Shown here: one piece after another, positions 37,034 through 48,988 of the stretch | How the letters are laid out: each line of letters begins with the position of its first letter | Position numbering within the stretch: position 1 is the first letter of the stretch | NCBI RefSeq assembly: GCF_018446385.1 | Contig: NC_055989.1 | Coordinates: 134,319,004-134,383,003, forward strand | Direction: 5' to 3' | Length of the DNA stretch: 64,000 nucleotides | DNA from: Zingiber officinale | Lineage: Eukaryota > Streptophyta > Magnoliopsida > Zingiberales > Zingiberaceae | The notes under the pieces: generated by a model | Seen by the model: the letters and a program-made list of their open reading frames with translations, nothing else | The model's database searches: none | What the model was told of the DNA's origin: nothing | Program-made: the position numbers and the translations under genes

Positions 37034-38279
37034 ATTTTTATGTTCCTACACATAAAGTATTTGATTTGGCTCAATTTGATAGATAGAAAGATAGTTTGAT
37101 TGAAATTAACTTTTAATGTTCCATCTCACCCATGCTAGGTTATCAAATATGGTATCCCTATGAGTGATTGTGAGATGATTTTATTGAGTTAAACAGTTTT
37201 CAGTTCGAAATTGGTTAGATTAAATTAATAAATTAATTGATTAGTTGATTTATTAAGTTAAATTGATTAATTAAGTTATGTTAACATTGATTTAATAATT
37301 AAGATGAAATTGATAAGTTAAAATTGATTTATAACTTTAAAATTGATTTAATTATGTTAAAATTGATTTATTCAAGTTATGTTAATATCAATTTAATAAT
37401 TAAAAAAATTATTTATTAATTAAGTTAAGATTAATTGAAATTTGATTAATTATTTTTATTTGAAATTGTTAATATTGATAAGTTGAAATTGATTAATTGA
37501 TTTTAATTAATTCTAAATTATACCTAGGTCCATGTCACTCATTTCTAAATTATCAATCAGGGAATCTTATGGATTTTGTGAGATGGTTAATTTTATCTTT
37601 GATTTAAGTTATGTCTAAAGATTAATTTACATTTGAGTTAGACTCAGGTTTTTCAATTGGTCAATTAAATACACATTTCAAAGATTAGCTTCGAGGCTGT
37701 GGTGAGGCACTAGACCTTCTTGGGTATGGGATCATGGGGCAGATCCTCTGGTCCGCAAAGGTTGGATCAATTCATGGTCCAACCTTTGCATTGGTGGGGG
37801 GCAATGACCCCCCACCTGTTAACAGGTGTGGGCCATTACCTCCCACCAATCCCCTTGTCCCGGTCCAGGAGCGGACCAAAGGATCCGGTCCCATGGGATC
37901 ATCCACCACTTCTAGACAAAGCCGCTCAAAAAAATTGAATATTTAATTTTCCTTTTGAAATCCCTAGGTCTAACTAGTCAAGTGTAAATTACGCCTAAGT
38001 CCTTATCTAGCCTAATCTAAGCATGTATGATAAAAGTAGTAAAATCAATCATCAAATAATTCTAAAAATGATCTTCCTATTGGCTCCCCCTAGATCATAG
38101 CCTCGATATGGTCTATCAAGGTAATGGATTTGATCCTTGGGGACTCAATATTGTTCAAGCCTACCTTGATTAACCAAGTTTGACCTAAGGACCCATGCTT
38201 GGACTAATTTCTTATTATTTCTATTAACCAGAGATAAATACGACTTGTATTTTATTTTAGTCTTGAATCCAAGTCCGAA
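37034..38279 (-). other. Enlarged gag-protease spacer with AT-rich and foldback inserts
   Basis: Between gag and protease lies about 1.25 kb with no coding potential. From 37140 to 37700 it is extremely AT-rich with repeated TTAATTGATTAA-like words, flanked by two similar segments (about 37118-37200 and 37522-37600). At about 37725-37905 is a GC-rich foldback. This spacer looks expanded by insertion or internal duplication compared with related elements. Confidence 0.6.
37725..37905. repeat. GC-rich foldback (nested inverted repeats)
   Basis: The arms include GCAAAGGTTGGA (37755-37766) with its exact reverse complement at 37778-37789. There is a perfect palindrome ACCTGTTAACAGGT inside TTGGTGGG/CCCACCAA arms, and an outer imperfect pair around GGATCC and GGTCCGC. 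This could be a small foldback transposon; no convincing target duplication was seen. Confidence 0.55.
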
Positions 38280-39731
38280 TCAACTATAAACAGCTTGCTG
38301 TTTTCCAAGAATCAGATCAAGATTCTTGGAACCCAAAGTAAACCATTCCAACGTGTCCTTTAGTTCCTTGACTTGATTTTTCAGGCTAGAATTCTCTTCC
38401 TCAAGCTTTTGGACTTGAGTTGAGGTTCCAGTCTGATCAAGATCAGTCAAGGAGCTAGGGTTGGCCACTTCTTTAAGGAATGTTACTTCCTTTTGAAGTG
38501 GCTTGACCCGGATATTCGATTTAGCTAGCTTACGTAACAAATCGTTAACCAAACTGTATAATTTTTCTAATTGACAAGCACTTACAGAGGGTTTTGGCCC
38601 TTCGTTAACGGATACGGATCCGTGGCTTCACTCGGACTCAGCTTCCGATTCACTCTCGATTTTCGATTCGTCGATGTGTTTCCGGGCCGTCAGTGTAAGG
38701 AAGTTCGTCTACTCGAGCTCTTTGTCGGAATCTTCTGAAGAGGACTCGTCCCATGTGGCTTGTAGTGCTTTCTTATTTCTCTGCTTCTTTTCTTCTTTTA
38801 GGTTGGGACAATTGGCCTTGACGTGTCCCTTTTGATTGCATCCGTAGCAGGTTACTTTGAACTTTATCTTTGGACTTGTCTGTACCTTCTTGGACTGAAC
38901 TACCTTCTTGATATCCTTCTTCGTGAGCCCCTTCTTTTTTCTGTAGAGCTTACGTACTAGGTTGACGAGCTCTTCTTCTATCTCGTCGTTGCCATTCTCT
39001 GAGTTCGGTTCTTCTTCGGACTCGGGTTCGATCTGATGCTTCTTCCTTGCATCCTTTATCTTGCTTGTACCTGCAAATAATGCAACACTTTTCTCGATCG
39101 ACCGAGCATTAGTCTGTTCATGTAATTCGAATTCAGAAAATAACTCATCTAATTTAATTAAAGACAAATCCTTAGAAACTTTGTAGGCATAGACCATGGA
39201 CGCCCACAAAGTGTTCCTCGGAAAGGCATTAAGTGCGTACCTTATAACGTCGCGGTTCTCCACTTTCTATCAGATCGCGTGAAGTCCGTTCAGTAGATCT
39301 TGAATTCTCGTGTGAAACTAGCTAGCTATCTCTCCTTCCTGCATTTTGATGTTATACAATTTATTAAAAAGTAAGTCACACTTACTTACCTTTGTGTCGG
39401 ACGTGCCCTCGTGTAGCTTGATCAATTTCTCCCACAATTCTTTTGCGCTTGAGAATGGGCCGACTCGATTCAACTCCTCCTTTGTAAGACCACATTGAAG
39501 GATGCACGTTGCTTTTGCGTTGACTTCTACCTTCTTTATTATGCTAGGGTCCCAGTGTTCACATGATATGGGTTTTCCTGCACCATCAACTGGGAGCGAG
39601 ATGCCGGTCTTGATGATCATCCATACCTCGAACTGGGTTTGGAGGTAGGACTCCATTCAGCCATTCTAGCAGCTGAAGTCTTTTCCGGAGAGCGGTGGTC
39701 GGGCTGTGTTATAGCTTTCTTGATGGGCCAT
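38280..39731 (-). pseudogene. gag: Gag of autonomous SIRE-like copia (several in-frame stops)
   Basis: One frame runs from an ATG at 39731 to 38280 and is broken by several in-frame stops rather than frameshifts. Stops lie at two places just before 39656, one near 39315, two near 39268, one at 38709 and one near 38630. The N-terminal Gag region includes LWEKLIKLHEGT. One CCHC zinc knuckle (CYGCNQKGHVKANC) falls around 38833-38874. The C-terminal part has a coiled coil and the GSKNLDLILGKQ motif of SIRE-type elements. At least two of the stops look like C-to-T or G-to-A changes in CG or CHG context, consistent with decay of methylated DNA. Confidence 0.87.
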
Positions 39732-39996
39732 TATAGCAACGGAAATCTTGCACAGACAAAAAAAAAAAATAGAGAACTTGTTCCAAGACTTAGTCTTGGA
39801 TTAGTAGTGCAGGATTAAAAGAATTAAAACACGAACTTGAGTGGTGTTGCACCAGCTTCGAGCAAAAATTTTGATTGCAAAAAAAAATCTAGATCTGAAG
39901 GCGGCAATTCTACAGATTCCGATAAACTCCGAAAAACTGAAAATTACCACGAAAAAAAATGCTTGAATGGTGGTTCCACCAATTCAAAGCGACCCC

Positions 39997-40008
39997 GCTC
40001 TGATACCA
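39997..40008 (-). other. Primer binding site (tRNA-Met) of the autonomous copia
   Basis: TGGTATCAGAGC on the minus strand, two bases inside the LTR end at 40011. It is the same primer site as in the array element. Confidence 0.9.
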
Positions 40009-40010
40009 AT

Positions 40011-41237
40011 TGTTGGATCGAAAGCGCTAGAAGAGGGGGGTGAATAGCACTCGTGGCTTTCACTTTTCATTTCGGAAGAATAAGAGTAAACACAGCGGAA
40101 ATAAGAACAAACAACCAAAACACCAAGATTTACTTGGTTCGAAGCCTTGGGCGACTCCTACTCCAAGGCCCGCGATCGTTGATCGCTTTCGATGGGCAAT
40201 CACTATCAATTCGTAAATTTTTACAACTTTGAAGTACAATTAAATGTAGTAAAATATACCAACGACAAAAGAGAACAATGATCTTGAAGTTTCTGGTCGT
40301 CGGGGTCGAGTTGTGGTTTTGTCAGAACGTTCTTTAAGCAGCTAGCACACGGAAGATGGATCGCGTTTCTGATGTTGTCTCAAGTTGCTGGTCGAATCCC
40401 CCTTAAATAGCCTGTGGAGGGCGCCTCCATTTGCACGTAATCCGCAGTGTGGATGAGCTTTGACCACTTCGCAGCTTATCCGCCTAAGGGCGCCCTCAAG
40501 CTCCATGAGGCCGCCCTCTGCTCAGCATCCAGGGCGCCCTCAAGCTCCATGGGGGCGCCCTCTGCTCAGTATCCAGGGCGCCCTCAAGCTCCATGGGGGC
40601 GCCCTCGTGCCTTGCTGCGAGAGGGTCTTTTTCGTCCCTGAAAAGAGTGTTAGTCCATAATACAAAAACATATCCTGCAAAATAGAATTAGCACAATCAA
40701 ACACAATAAATATGATTATTTGACAGTCATCGATTGTCCGATTCTGACTTCGGATTTCCTATCGGAAATCTTAAGTCGAACCGACGCCTACTGTTCCCTC
40801 ACCGATGAACGTGTCCTCACTTACTCCACTCAGGAGAATTTACCTATTGCCAGTTGATCTTCCAAACCAACTGGACTTTTGCTCAACATCCGAGGCTCCA
40901 GGACTTTCTGCTGGACGTCCGCTCCACAACCCGCCCAGTCTTTCACCTGGTTCGCGACACCAGGACTTTTCATCTAGAGTCCTCAACTTTAGGACTTTTG
41001 CCTGAAGCCCTCGACTCGTCAAGACTTCCCGTCTAGGGTTACATCTCCTAGGACCTAGGGTTACCTCCCCCTAGGGTTTTCCACCTGTCTAACCGCAGCT
41101 AGGACTTCTGCCTAAGTACACTTAGGACTTTCCTGCAAACTCATTGACACACATTAGATAACAAATAACCTTAATTTTGAATCCTTTGCCATTTATCAAA
41201 ACTTAAGTTCGATCGTCGGTTGCTTTCTGCACCAACA
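40011..41237 (-). repeat. 5' LTR of autonomous SIRE-like copia
   Basis: This 1227-bp LTR starts TGTTGGATCG and ends GCACCAACA on the plus strand (minus-strand start TGTTGGTGCA, shared with the array element). A TATTTAAG box on the minus strand near 40400 is a likely promoter. Stem-loops of the CCTGG...CCAGG type with ACTTT linkers occur at 40900-41130, the same design as in the array LTRs. The outer flank begins TTATA, the candidate target duplication. The matching 3' LTR is not in the window. Confidence 0.87.
40487..40612. repeat. 44-bp minisatellite in the copia LTR
   Basis: Two full copies (40487-40530 and 40531-40574) and a partial third to about 40612. Each contains two GGGCGCCC-like palindromes separated by TCAAGCTCCATG. 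They lie about 90-200 bp upstream of the putative start of transcription on the minus strand. Confidence 0.85.
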
Positions 41238-44034
41238 TTATATGTATACAATAGGAGTTATCAACTCCATGGGTCTAGGAGTTACATAAGATCCAATTGA
41301 TAGAAGCTACCTAGCTAATCAACCCTGTACCAACTTGTTAGCCTCTGCCAATGTTGGGACTTGGGAAGATGAGATTGTAGACAGCCAAGGAACTTGATTT
41401 TTCTAACAGGGTTAGAGACTCAGAAAATATTAGGAGGTGAAAATTAAATTAAATTAAATTAAATTGCATTTATTAGCAACTTAGAATGCAATGACTGATA
41501 ATTGCTATTAATTTCTTGTGATAGATCGATGAATATTATGATTGAAAATGTATCATCTTGCTCAATCAACAGAGATGACAATGTGTTAAATTAATGGAAT
41601 GAACATATTCATTTGAGTGATAATCTACTTTATACAATAGAGCAACCTCTCGTCCTCTTTGTCAATCGAGACTAAAGGATGAAGAGAAACTACAAGCACA
41701 CTTTTCTCTTGTTTTAGTGAGAAATTTAAACTCTTAGCTAGCACTATGTTAAAATCATATGAAAACAATTAACTAAAAAAATTGTTTGAAAAATAGTCAT
41801 ATTTATTAGGCCCAATATATTGTTGAATCTAAGAGCAATGATTAATATATTATTTTTATCTTTAGTATTAATTATATATTTTATCATGCAGATCATTATT
41901 TCATTCATGCTCCTCTTGCCGCCTTTAATATTAGTGATTACTGTGCTAATTGTGCAAGGATTGATTAAATCACTCAAAATGAAATCATGAATACTTCTTC
42001 TCCAGCTAAAATGAAAGGCCTAATTCATATGTAAGTGAATTAGAGATCCGAGAAAAGCTTTGATGATGTCAAATTTGAAGGTAGTTTTATTCGAAAGAGA
42101 AGGATTCAGCGTAACTGTGCTACATAAGGCTGGACATGTCTAGATCGAAATCGACAAACTGAAATCGACAAACGGAACTAAACCTCTCGCCGTGGAAAGT
42201 AATTTCCCCTCGGCGAACCTTACAAACATGAGCTGGCCTCGTATAAAATACATAAGCAGTATTTTAGGCCAAACAATTTAAAGATTAATTGTGTTATGAT
42301 TGTTGGGAGTGTTTCTGGCAGCATGGGCAGATAGATCTTGAGAAAGAGTCAATGTTGAATAATTCTTCAAGTTGCATGAAAAATGTGAAGACAAGAAGAC
42401 AGAGAAGACCTACAACCTGTAAAATGTCACTCACAATTAGGGTTGGTTGCATCCCTGTGACCTTAGTATCATACATATTCACTGTCAGGATAATGAGGGA
42501 ATGACTTTCTTGTGACTGTAGGACCATCTTCAGACAAAAAATATTCTTAGCTTTTAGTTTGAATTATACTTATGGTTATTCTTAGCTTTTAGTTTGAATT
42601 ATATGCTTAAATCTTCAGACAAAATGGGTCCATTACAAATTTATAGCTAACATAAAGTAATATAACAAATTAAACTGTTTAAAGGCATTTAGATGGGTGA
42701 CACATTTACTTTCATGTGGTCAACATTGGGAATTAATCTTAATTTCGTGTAATGAACTTAATTAGAAGTTGACTAATATGTCAAATGACAATTGGAAATC
42801 ATTATGAAGATATTTCCTAGGTTAATGAAGGAGGAGGATGGAACTAAAGAGGATTCTAGAGTAATGGGAGAACTAAGAAAACATTATTAAACTAATAGAG
42901 ACCTAGAGTAATTTGAAAAAACATCTAAGAAAAAGGAAGAAGAGTGCACTCAGGGTGGGAACTAGGTGAACTGAAGGAGAATAATGTGTAGAAGGGAAGA
43001 TTTGAGGAGACTATAAGCGAGGTGCTCAAGGATTAGAATGTCTTTCATCTTGGAGAAGCAAGAAAATAATTGCAAAGATTTTTCAAGTTTTGAATATGAA
43101 CATTTATGATGAGAGCATATACCCTTCAATATGTGTTTTTATTTAGTTTCCACTTCCCAAGTGTCTTTATATGATATTTAGATGCCCGTGGGACTATTCA
43201 AAATACTAGAAAAGACTTGTAGGTAAGCTATATATTGTGTATGAAGTGATGTGAGTTAAGGTTGCAGAGATGAAGCTTCTTAGGATAAATAGCCAAGGAG
43301 ACTTTGGCAAGAGACGTAGTCGGGGGAGTTCGACACATGTTTGTTTCTGATGAATTTTGATGTTCGATAAACATATGAAAGTGAGCAATTTGTGTTTGAT
43401 GAGTCAACTAAGTATGTAGATTGACTTCTTTCAAGCAGGTTGAAGAACTTTTTTGGATCAAGTATGATGGTGTTGAAAACCTTTGGCCTTGAAAGGATAC
43501 TATAATGAACCTTAAAGAATTAAATACATTTTTTAATGTAATTTAGGAGGTTGTAATTGAATGTAAATGATGTAACTAGGTAGGAGTATGTTATCTAGAG
43601 TTTTTCTTTTTAGAAGCCTTGTCACACTTAAGATTATGACAAGTCTCAATTTTCAAGTATCGAAGAATTGCCTATGGTTGAGTTAGGAAGTCCTAAATAG
43701 ATGGTTTAGACTTGATCGAAGATAATATTAAGTTGTTTAGTGTCCTATTTCATTGAGCAAAAAAGTATATATCCCTTGTCCTTTTTTTTTTTTTTTTTTT
43801 TTTTGCTAAAGTTGACTTTCTTTAACTTTAGGTGTCGCCTAAACTTTTTTCTTTGTGAGACTTGGATAATTGTTCTTTATTTTCTTTTATAACAAAAGAT
43901 GATTATACTCATCCCATAGACTATCCTCATATTATGTGAAGAGAAGTAAATTATGAAATCAATTTATAGTCGACCGTCATTGTTCTCCCTTTTCTTACAC
44001 TTAGAGTAATAGTGTGATATTTTATTTTTACAAA
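41238..44034. other. Intergenic AT-rich DNA
   Basis: No gene was found. Open frames are short and lack recognisable motifs. A short direct duplication of about 32 bp (TTCTTAGCTTTTAGTTTGAA) stands at 42542-42606, and a T run of about 22 at 43783-43804. Confidence 0.6.
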
Positions 44035-44700
44035 TTAATTTTTTATGCCTTCTTCTCTAGGATCTTCAATTCCTGAAGAGGTAGAACACTCCCCCATATG
44101 GCTCGATGAGATTGAAGGCTCATCATTCTTGACCATGGAAGTTGATACTTCTTGTTGTTTTGGTGTTAATGATCTCTCTTCTTCCTCACATTCGGATGAA
44201 GAGGTGGATGATGCCTCGACCTTAATTTTGGGTGGTGAACACATGTCAACCTCCGAATTTTCTCGTCCTTGGATCAATAAGTCATTTTCCTTGGGCTATT
44301 GCACTCATTGACATTCATATAGCGCAATCAACTTGCTCTAGAATTCACATGCCTCATTGTATCCAATGATTTGAACAAAATCTCATTAGACACAATATTA
44401 ATCAAAATCTTGATCACTTTACTATATGACTCATGTATTTGAATTGTTCTTTCATCCATTTATTTTTCTTTAGGGACCTTGGAGTATTAAAATTCTTTCA
44501 TTAAGATTAAACAATTTTCAATGCATGCCATGATGAATTACTTCATCCTTGACCTCCAAAATGTAAAATCTTTGATTCCGAATAGTGGTAGTACTCGAAT
44601 GTCAAAGCCGTAATCATCTTCAAATCGATACGAATTTGGGAAGATTCTTCCTATTTGTAGTCTATGTTCCTTTGACGATTAGTCCCTAAAGAGCCGTCTC
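44035..44700 (-). pseudogene. Relict gag fragment related to the array element
   Basis: An open stretch at 44035-44277 on the minus strand encodes an acidic Ser/Thr-rich segment (VEASSTSSSECEEEE) like the linker of the array Gag. Upstream on the same strand, to about 44650, the DNA still aligns by eye with the array gag N-terminal coding region, with many changes and indels. At 44715-44765 there are traces of the primer site and LTR end (GTGGCTAAAGAGGGGTGAAT). The fragment is old and not functional. Confidence 0.55.
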
Positions 44701-44956
44701 GCTTGGGTTCCAATTGCAATTCCATTAGATGTGGCTAAAGAGGGGTGAATAATAACTTTTCGATTTGCTTTTATATTCATCTACAACGAGTTAATTCATA
44801 CCAGGAATAATAAAACAATATTCAACACAATTTGGCGTGTGGTTCTTAATCTTTATTTGTTCAAGTTTGACCTCTATCATGGTGGCAAACTTAGAATTCA
44901 AGGCCACATGGACAAAGACTTCAAAGAAGTATTGAAGATTTGCTAGAATTCTCCAT

Positions 44957-45075
44957 AGTAACGTTCCGCTGTGTGCCTCTGTTCGTCCGGGCCTTGTGCC
45001 TGTCCGTTGGGCGCCGCGGAGCGGCCGGTGTTTGTCGCCGCGTAGCGTTGTCCATCTCCCCCGGGGGTTACGTTG
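44957..45075. other. Isolated GC-rich island
   Basis: About 120 bp of very GC-rich sequence in otherwise AT-rich DNA, bounded by GTAACGTT and GGTTACGTT. No reading frame, tRNA or known motif was recognised. It may be part of the relict LTR beside it. Confidence 0.4.
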
Positions 45076-47083
45076 TTTAAATGAATCACCACTTCCCCTA
45101 TAATTGGAGTAAGTCTAACTATTCATAATGCTACAAAACTGAAAATAACCACATAGGCTACAGTGCAATGGCGAGTCTTAAAAAGGAGTAGAATTTGGTG
45201 CAATTTGCTCCACAAAGGGTTGAGGAAAACTAAGGAAAGAGACATGGAGAATAATAAGGTTGTGGGAGAGGACAGTGGGACAACTTTAGATTCGACTTGG
45301 TATATATAGTTGAGAAGAAGACACCAAATAGCTAGTCCATCATATATATTATATTTGGTGTGATTGCCATCCAATAAATATTTGTGATACTGCAAATCTC
45401 AAGCACAAGGTGGTCCTGTATATGCTTCTTGGAGGACAGCTAGCTAGCCTCTTAATTATAGACCCCATAGAGACATAAACACCCCAATAATGACATCAAA
45501 GAATTTCCAAAGGAATATAAGTCATTATTCATGTAATTGTTTTTTTTCCCAAAAATACAAATTTATGATACGGTCTAGCCAAGCCTCTCGCATCGATCGG
45601 TTTGTGTCGCGAGTTTTTGTGGACATAAGCCTAGCTAGATAAATAGATATATAACTACAGAAATATTAGGTTGCTTAATTTTTTAGGATTTAGGTTTCTT
45701 AAGTAATTTATTATGTGTTTTAGTTTTTTTTTAATAATTCATGTATTCAGCTCGAGGTTGGCTTTAGGCATAGTCTATGCCTAGACCTAATTTTTATTGG
45801 AACTCATTATTTTAAATATATTATATATATATATATATATAAATGAATTAAAAGGAATAGGGCTCACATAAAAGATTTGCATGATCTTATTTTTTGATCA
45901 ACATTTTAGATTTCACAAAAATCTTGTTATAGTTCCGATGTATTGGGCCATAAAGGAGCTCTCTTTTTAACCTTCTAAATTTATTTTTAATTATATATTT
46001 GTTATTTTATAAGATATAATCTATTTATCTTCACTATCTCTAAACCCTAGCCTTCTCTCGTTACATTTCTCATTTGTTGATGATATTTTTTATTTTGATC
46101 AGTAAAAATATGAATTAGAAATTTTTTATTCATACAATGTAAAATAAAATACTATTTTTCCCGCTTAAAGCCTTAAATAGGTTTGAGCCAATTCTGATCC
46201 AGCTATCCGAATCGATTAATTTTGAAAGTGACTAGTTCAGTCTCATTGAAATTGTATATCGACCATTATGATAAATCCGATAATCCTTACAAAAATCCAT
46301 CTAAGCCGTGAACGTTGTTAAATTTATCATCTCTTGAAGAAATTTTTCTACAATGCTTCATAACTGAAATTCAAATCTCAAATATTTGATTAACTATTTT
46401 TTTTTTTTAAACTTGACTGTTGCACTATCACCCTGGGGCACATCTTCCAAACATGCAACCCATTACAATAATAACATGTGTTTTGGGTGTTTGCATTGGG
46501 AGTTACTGGTACATGCGTGTCATTTGTCGCCATGCACGTAGAATATGTGACTTGTAATATATATCATGATACTCTTGTACATTTCTTGATGTGAGTATAT
46601 GTGGGCAATGTCTGACGTGTGCAATTTAACACCATCAAAATCATCTTTTTTAATTCCTCTCATATAAATTTATATATGTAACTATCTTCTCTATCTAAAG
46701 TAAAATGATGCTAATTTTTAAAAATTAATATCATGATGAAATTGATTTTTCTTCTTCGTTTATAAAGATCAACATTAACACATTAGAGTTAGTTTGTATA
46801 AACTAACACTAACCCATGGAGCTGGTCTTTAAAGTTTATCTCTAATGTGTTGATTTTTAAAGACAAGCATCATCATGTTAGGAGCTAGTTTCTACAAACT
46901 AGCTTCAACATAATACTGATTTATACAAACTAGTACCACTTTACATGCAGGAGAGAAAAAAGAGATGCAGATGAGAGAGAGATTAAAAAAAATTAATTTT
47001 GACCATGTCAGATCGCACATGTCGGACGTCACTCACAGACGCTCAGTGCGTAGAGTATATATATTTTACTATTTTTTTTAAGA
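45076..47083. other. Intergenic AT-rich DNA with a foldback
   Basis: No gene was found. A TA microsatellite lies at about 45823-45841. A foldback lies at about 46770-46930: ACACATTAGAG at 46778-46788 pairs with 46840-46850, and short palindromes occur inside and beside it (GTTAGTTTGTATAAACTAAC). This is probably a small MITE remnant. Confidence 0.5.
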
Positions 47084-47406
47084 ATCTGGATCTTTTAATA
47101 ACTACTTTCAATTCATTTGGTGAAACCCAAAATTAAATTATGTTAATGTCTTTTTTTCATATCGAAAATAATTTCAAGATTTATTAATAATTTCCACATA
47201 TGCGTCAATCAGGAATTAAGAGTTTAAGACTCAACTATGGTATATTACTGAGAATTTTTCTCATTAATCAATTAAAGATCTAGAGTTGAGACTTTGCTTG
47301 ACCTATTATTACAAATTTTTCTCATTAATCAATCAGGATCTAGAGTTCGAAACTCTGCTGTGGTGTATTATTGAGAATTTTTCTATTCTTTGGTTCTAGC
47401 TCTTTA

Positions 47407-47526
47407 GTCCCATATCTTAGGATTGATAATACTACGGGTGGAGAAGTTTTTATAAATATCTTGGACTGACGACATTAGAAATCATACTTTTCTCGGCTCT
47501 TTGGCTAAGATCAAGTATGATATTAA
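47407..47526 (+). pseudogene. U2 snRNA pseudogene with promoter, copy 1
   Basis: An upstream sequence element GTCCCATATC (47407) lies about 33 bp before a TATA box (TATAAATA, 47451), the spacing known for plant Pol II snRNA genes. The U2 5' end begins 33 bp further on (47484: ATACTTTTCTCGGCTCTTTG, continuing through GGCTAAGATCAAGT). Similarity ends after about 40 nt, so the Sm site and 3' domains are missing and the copy is not functional. Confidence 0.75.
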
Positions 47527-48109
47527 ATTAATTTTTTATAAAGGGGAGTTCGTTATAGTAACTTATTATTGGGATTCTTGAGCGTCACCCTTGATATCTG
47601 ATATAAAGAATTAAATTCTCTGAAGGATAACACTCAAGAATAAATCATATTATCATTAAATAATGTTGTTTAATTACTGACATAAAATTTTCATTTTGTA
47701 AAATTATCATATATTATATTATATATGCAACGCGTGTGCATATTTTATTAAGAATATTGATCATTTACTAACTAACTTTCAATTAATTTAGTGAAATCCA
47801 AAATTAAATTATATTAATGTCATTTTTTCTTTTCATATCAAAAATAATTTTAAGATTTATTAGTTATTTCTACATACAAGTTTGAGACTTAGCTACTTAT
47901 TATTGAGAATTTTCTCATTAATCAACCAAGTATCTCTCATTAATCAACCAAGTATCTAGAGTTCAAAATTCAGCTGTGGTAATTTTTCTCATTAATCAAT
48001 CAAGTATCTAGAGTTCGAAATTCAGCTGTGGCATATTATTGAGAATTTTTCTCATCAATAATTTTTTCTGAGAATTTTTCTCATCGGTAATTTTTTCTAA
48101 TTCTCTTTA

Positions 48110-48228
48110 GTCCCACATATTAGGATTGATAACACTATGAGCCGATAAACTTTTATAAATACTTTAGGTCAACGACGTTAGAAAGCATAATTTTCTTTAC
48201 TTTTTGGCTAAGATCAAGTATAATATTA
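48110..48228 (+). pseudogene. U2 snRNA pseudogene with promoter, copy 2
   Basis: USE GTCCCACAT at 48110, TATA box at 48154, and a U2-like start at 48187 containing TTTTTGGCTAAGATCAAGTA. Spacings match copy 1. The U2-like sequence is cut at 48228 by the TIR element insertion. It is more diverged than copy 1 over nt 1-12. Confidence 0.7.
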
Positions 48229-48988
48229 GAGTATCCACATCAGTTACCATATCCAAAAATTTTATCTTAAATTTTGGATAGGGTAGCTAAAAAACTTTTG
48301 CATCAGCTACAAGGGCGGAACTAGAAAATTTTTTACAGGGGGATTGAATCCATCCTGCACAGGCCATCCATCATTGCCGCCACCGATCACATACGCAGAC
48401 GCGTTTCAACGTGTCCTTTTGGATGGGAAGAAGGATAGGGAGGACATGGAAGGTCTAGAGCTCAGGTTGACTCCATTTCTCCACCAACACCACCCGCTTC
48501 ATCATTTACTGCATAAAAATCTATCGGAGAAGAAGATTGGGGAGCTGCAAAAGCAGCCCCCATAATCAGGAACCACCATACTAAACGATTCCGACGAACT
48601 CGGGGAGGGGGGGCGGCTAAAGCTCCCTTAGCCTCCTCTTTTGGTCCGCCCATGATCAACTACCTTATTCATTCCCTAAATTTAGATTTGATGAATAGTG
48701 ATTCTCTACATTTAGGGAATGAAATCTCTACACTAAAAATAAAATAATATTCCTTTTTAATCTCTCTTCTTCTGCTCAATCTTTTCAATCTCTCTCCTTC
48801 CACTCATTCCATAAATATAATAATAAAAAAATTTAAGAAAGAGAAGAAAATAATAAAAAATTAAGGATGATGAAAATTTTAGGGTACTTGATGTAGTGTA
48901 TAGTGAAAAGTGATTTTCTACATTTAATAAAGTGAGTTATTTATCCTAAATTTTAGATATAGTAATAGGGAAACTGATGTGGATGCTC
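48229..48988. mobile_element. TIR DNA transposon (PIF/Harbinger-like, TTA target duplication)
   Basis: The termini are inverted: GAGTATCCACATCAGTTACC at 48229 and the reverse complement of GAGCATCCACATCAGTTTCC at the right end. It is flanked by TTA at 48226-48228 and 48989-48991. The paralogous block copy 1 (about 47520-47530) shows a single TTA with no insert, so the insertion and its duplication can be read directly. A TTA duplication is typical of PIF/Harbinger. At 760 bp it has no transposase, so it is non-autonomous. A second element may be nested at 48311-48654. Confidence 0.75.

Noticed and set aside
37720..37946. Proline-rich plus-strand frames in the copia spacer
   Set aside because: They cover the GC-rich foldback in two overlapping frames; composition is a by-product of the inverted repeat.
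48344..48565. 73-codon frame inside the TIR transposon
   Set aside because: Low-complexity His/Pro/Leu-rich, no transposase motif, and a competing frame on the opposite strand.
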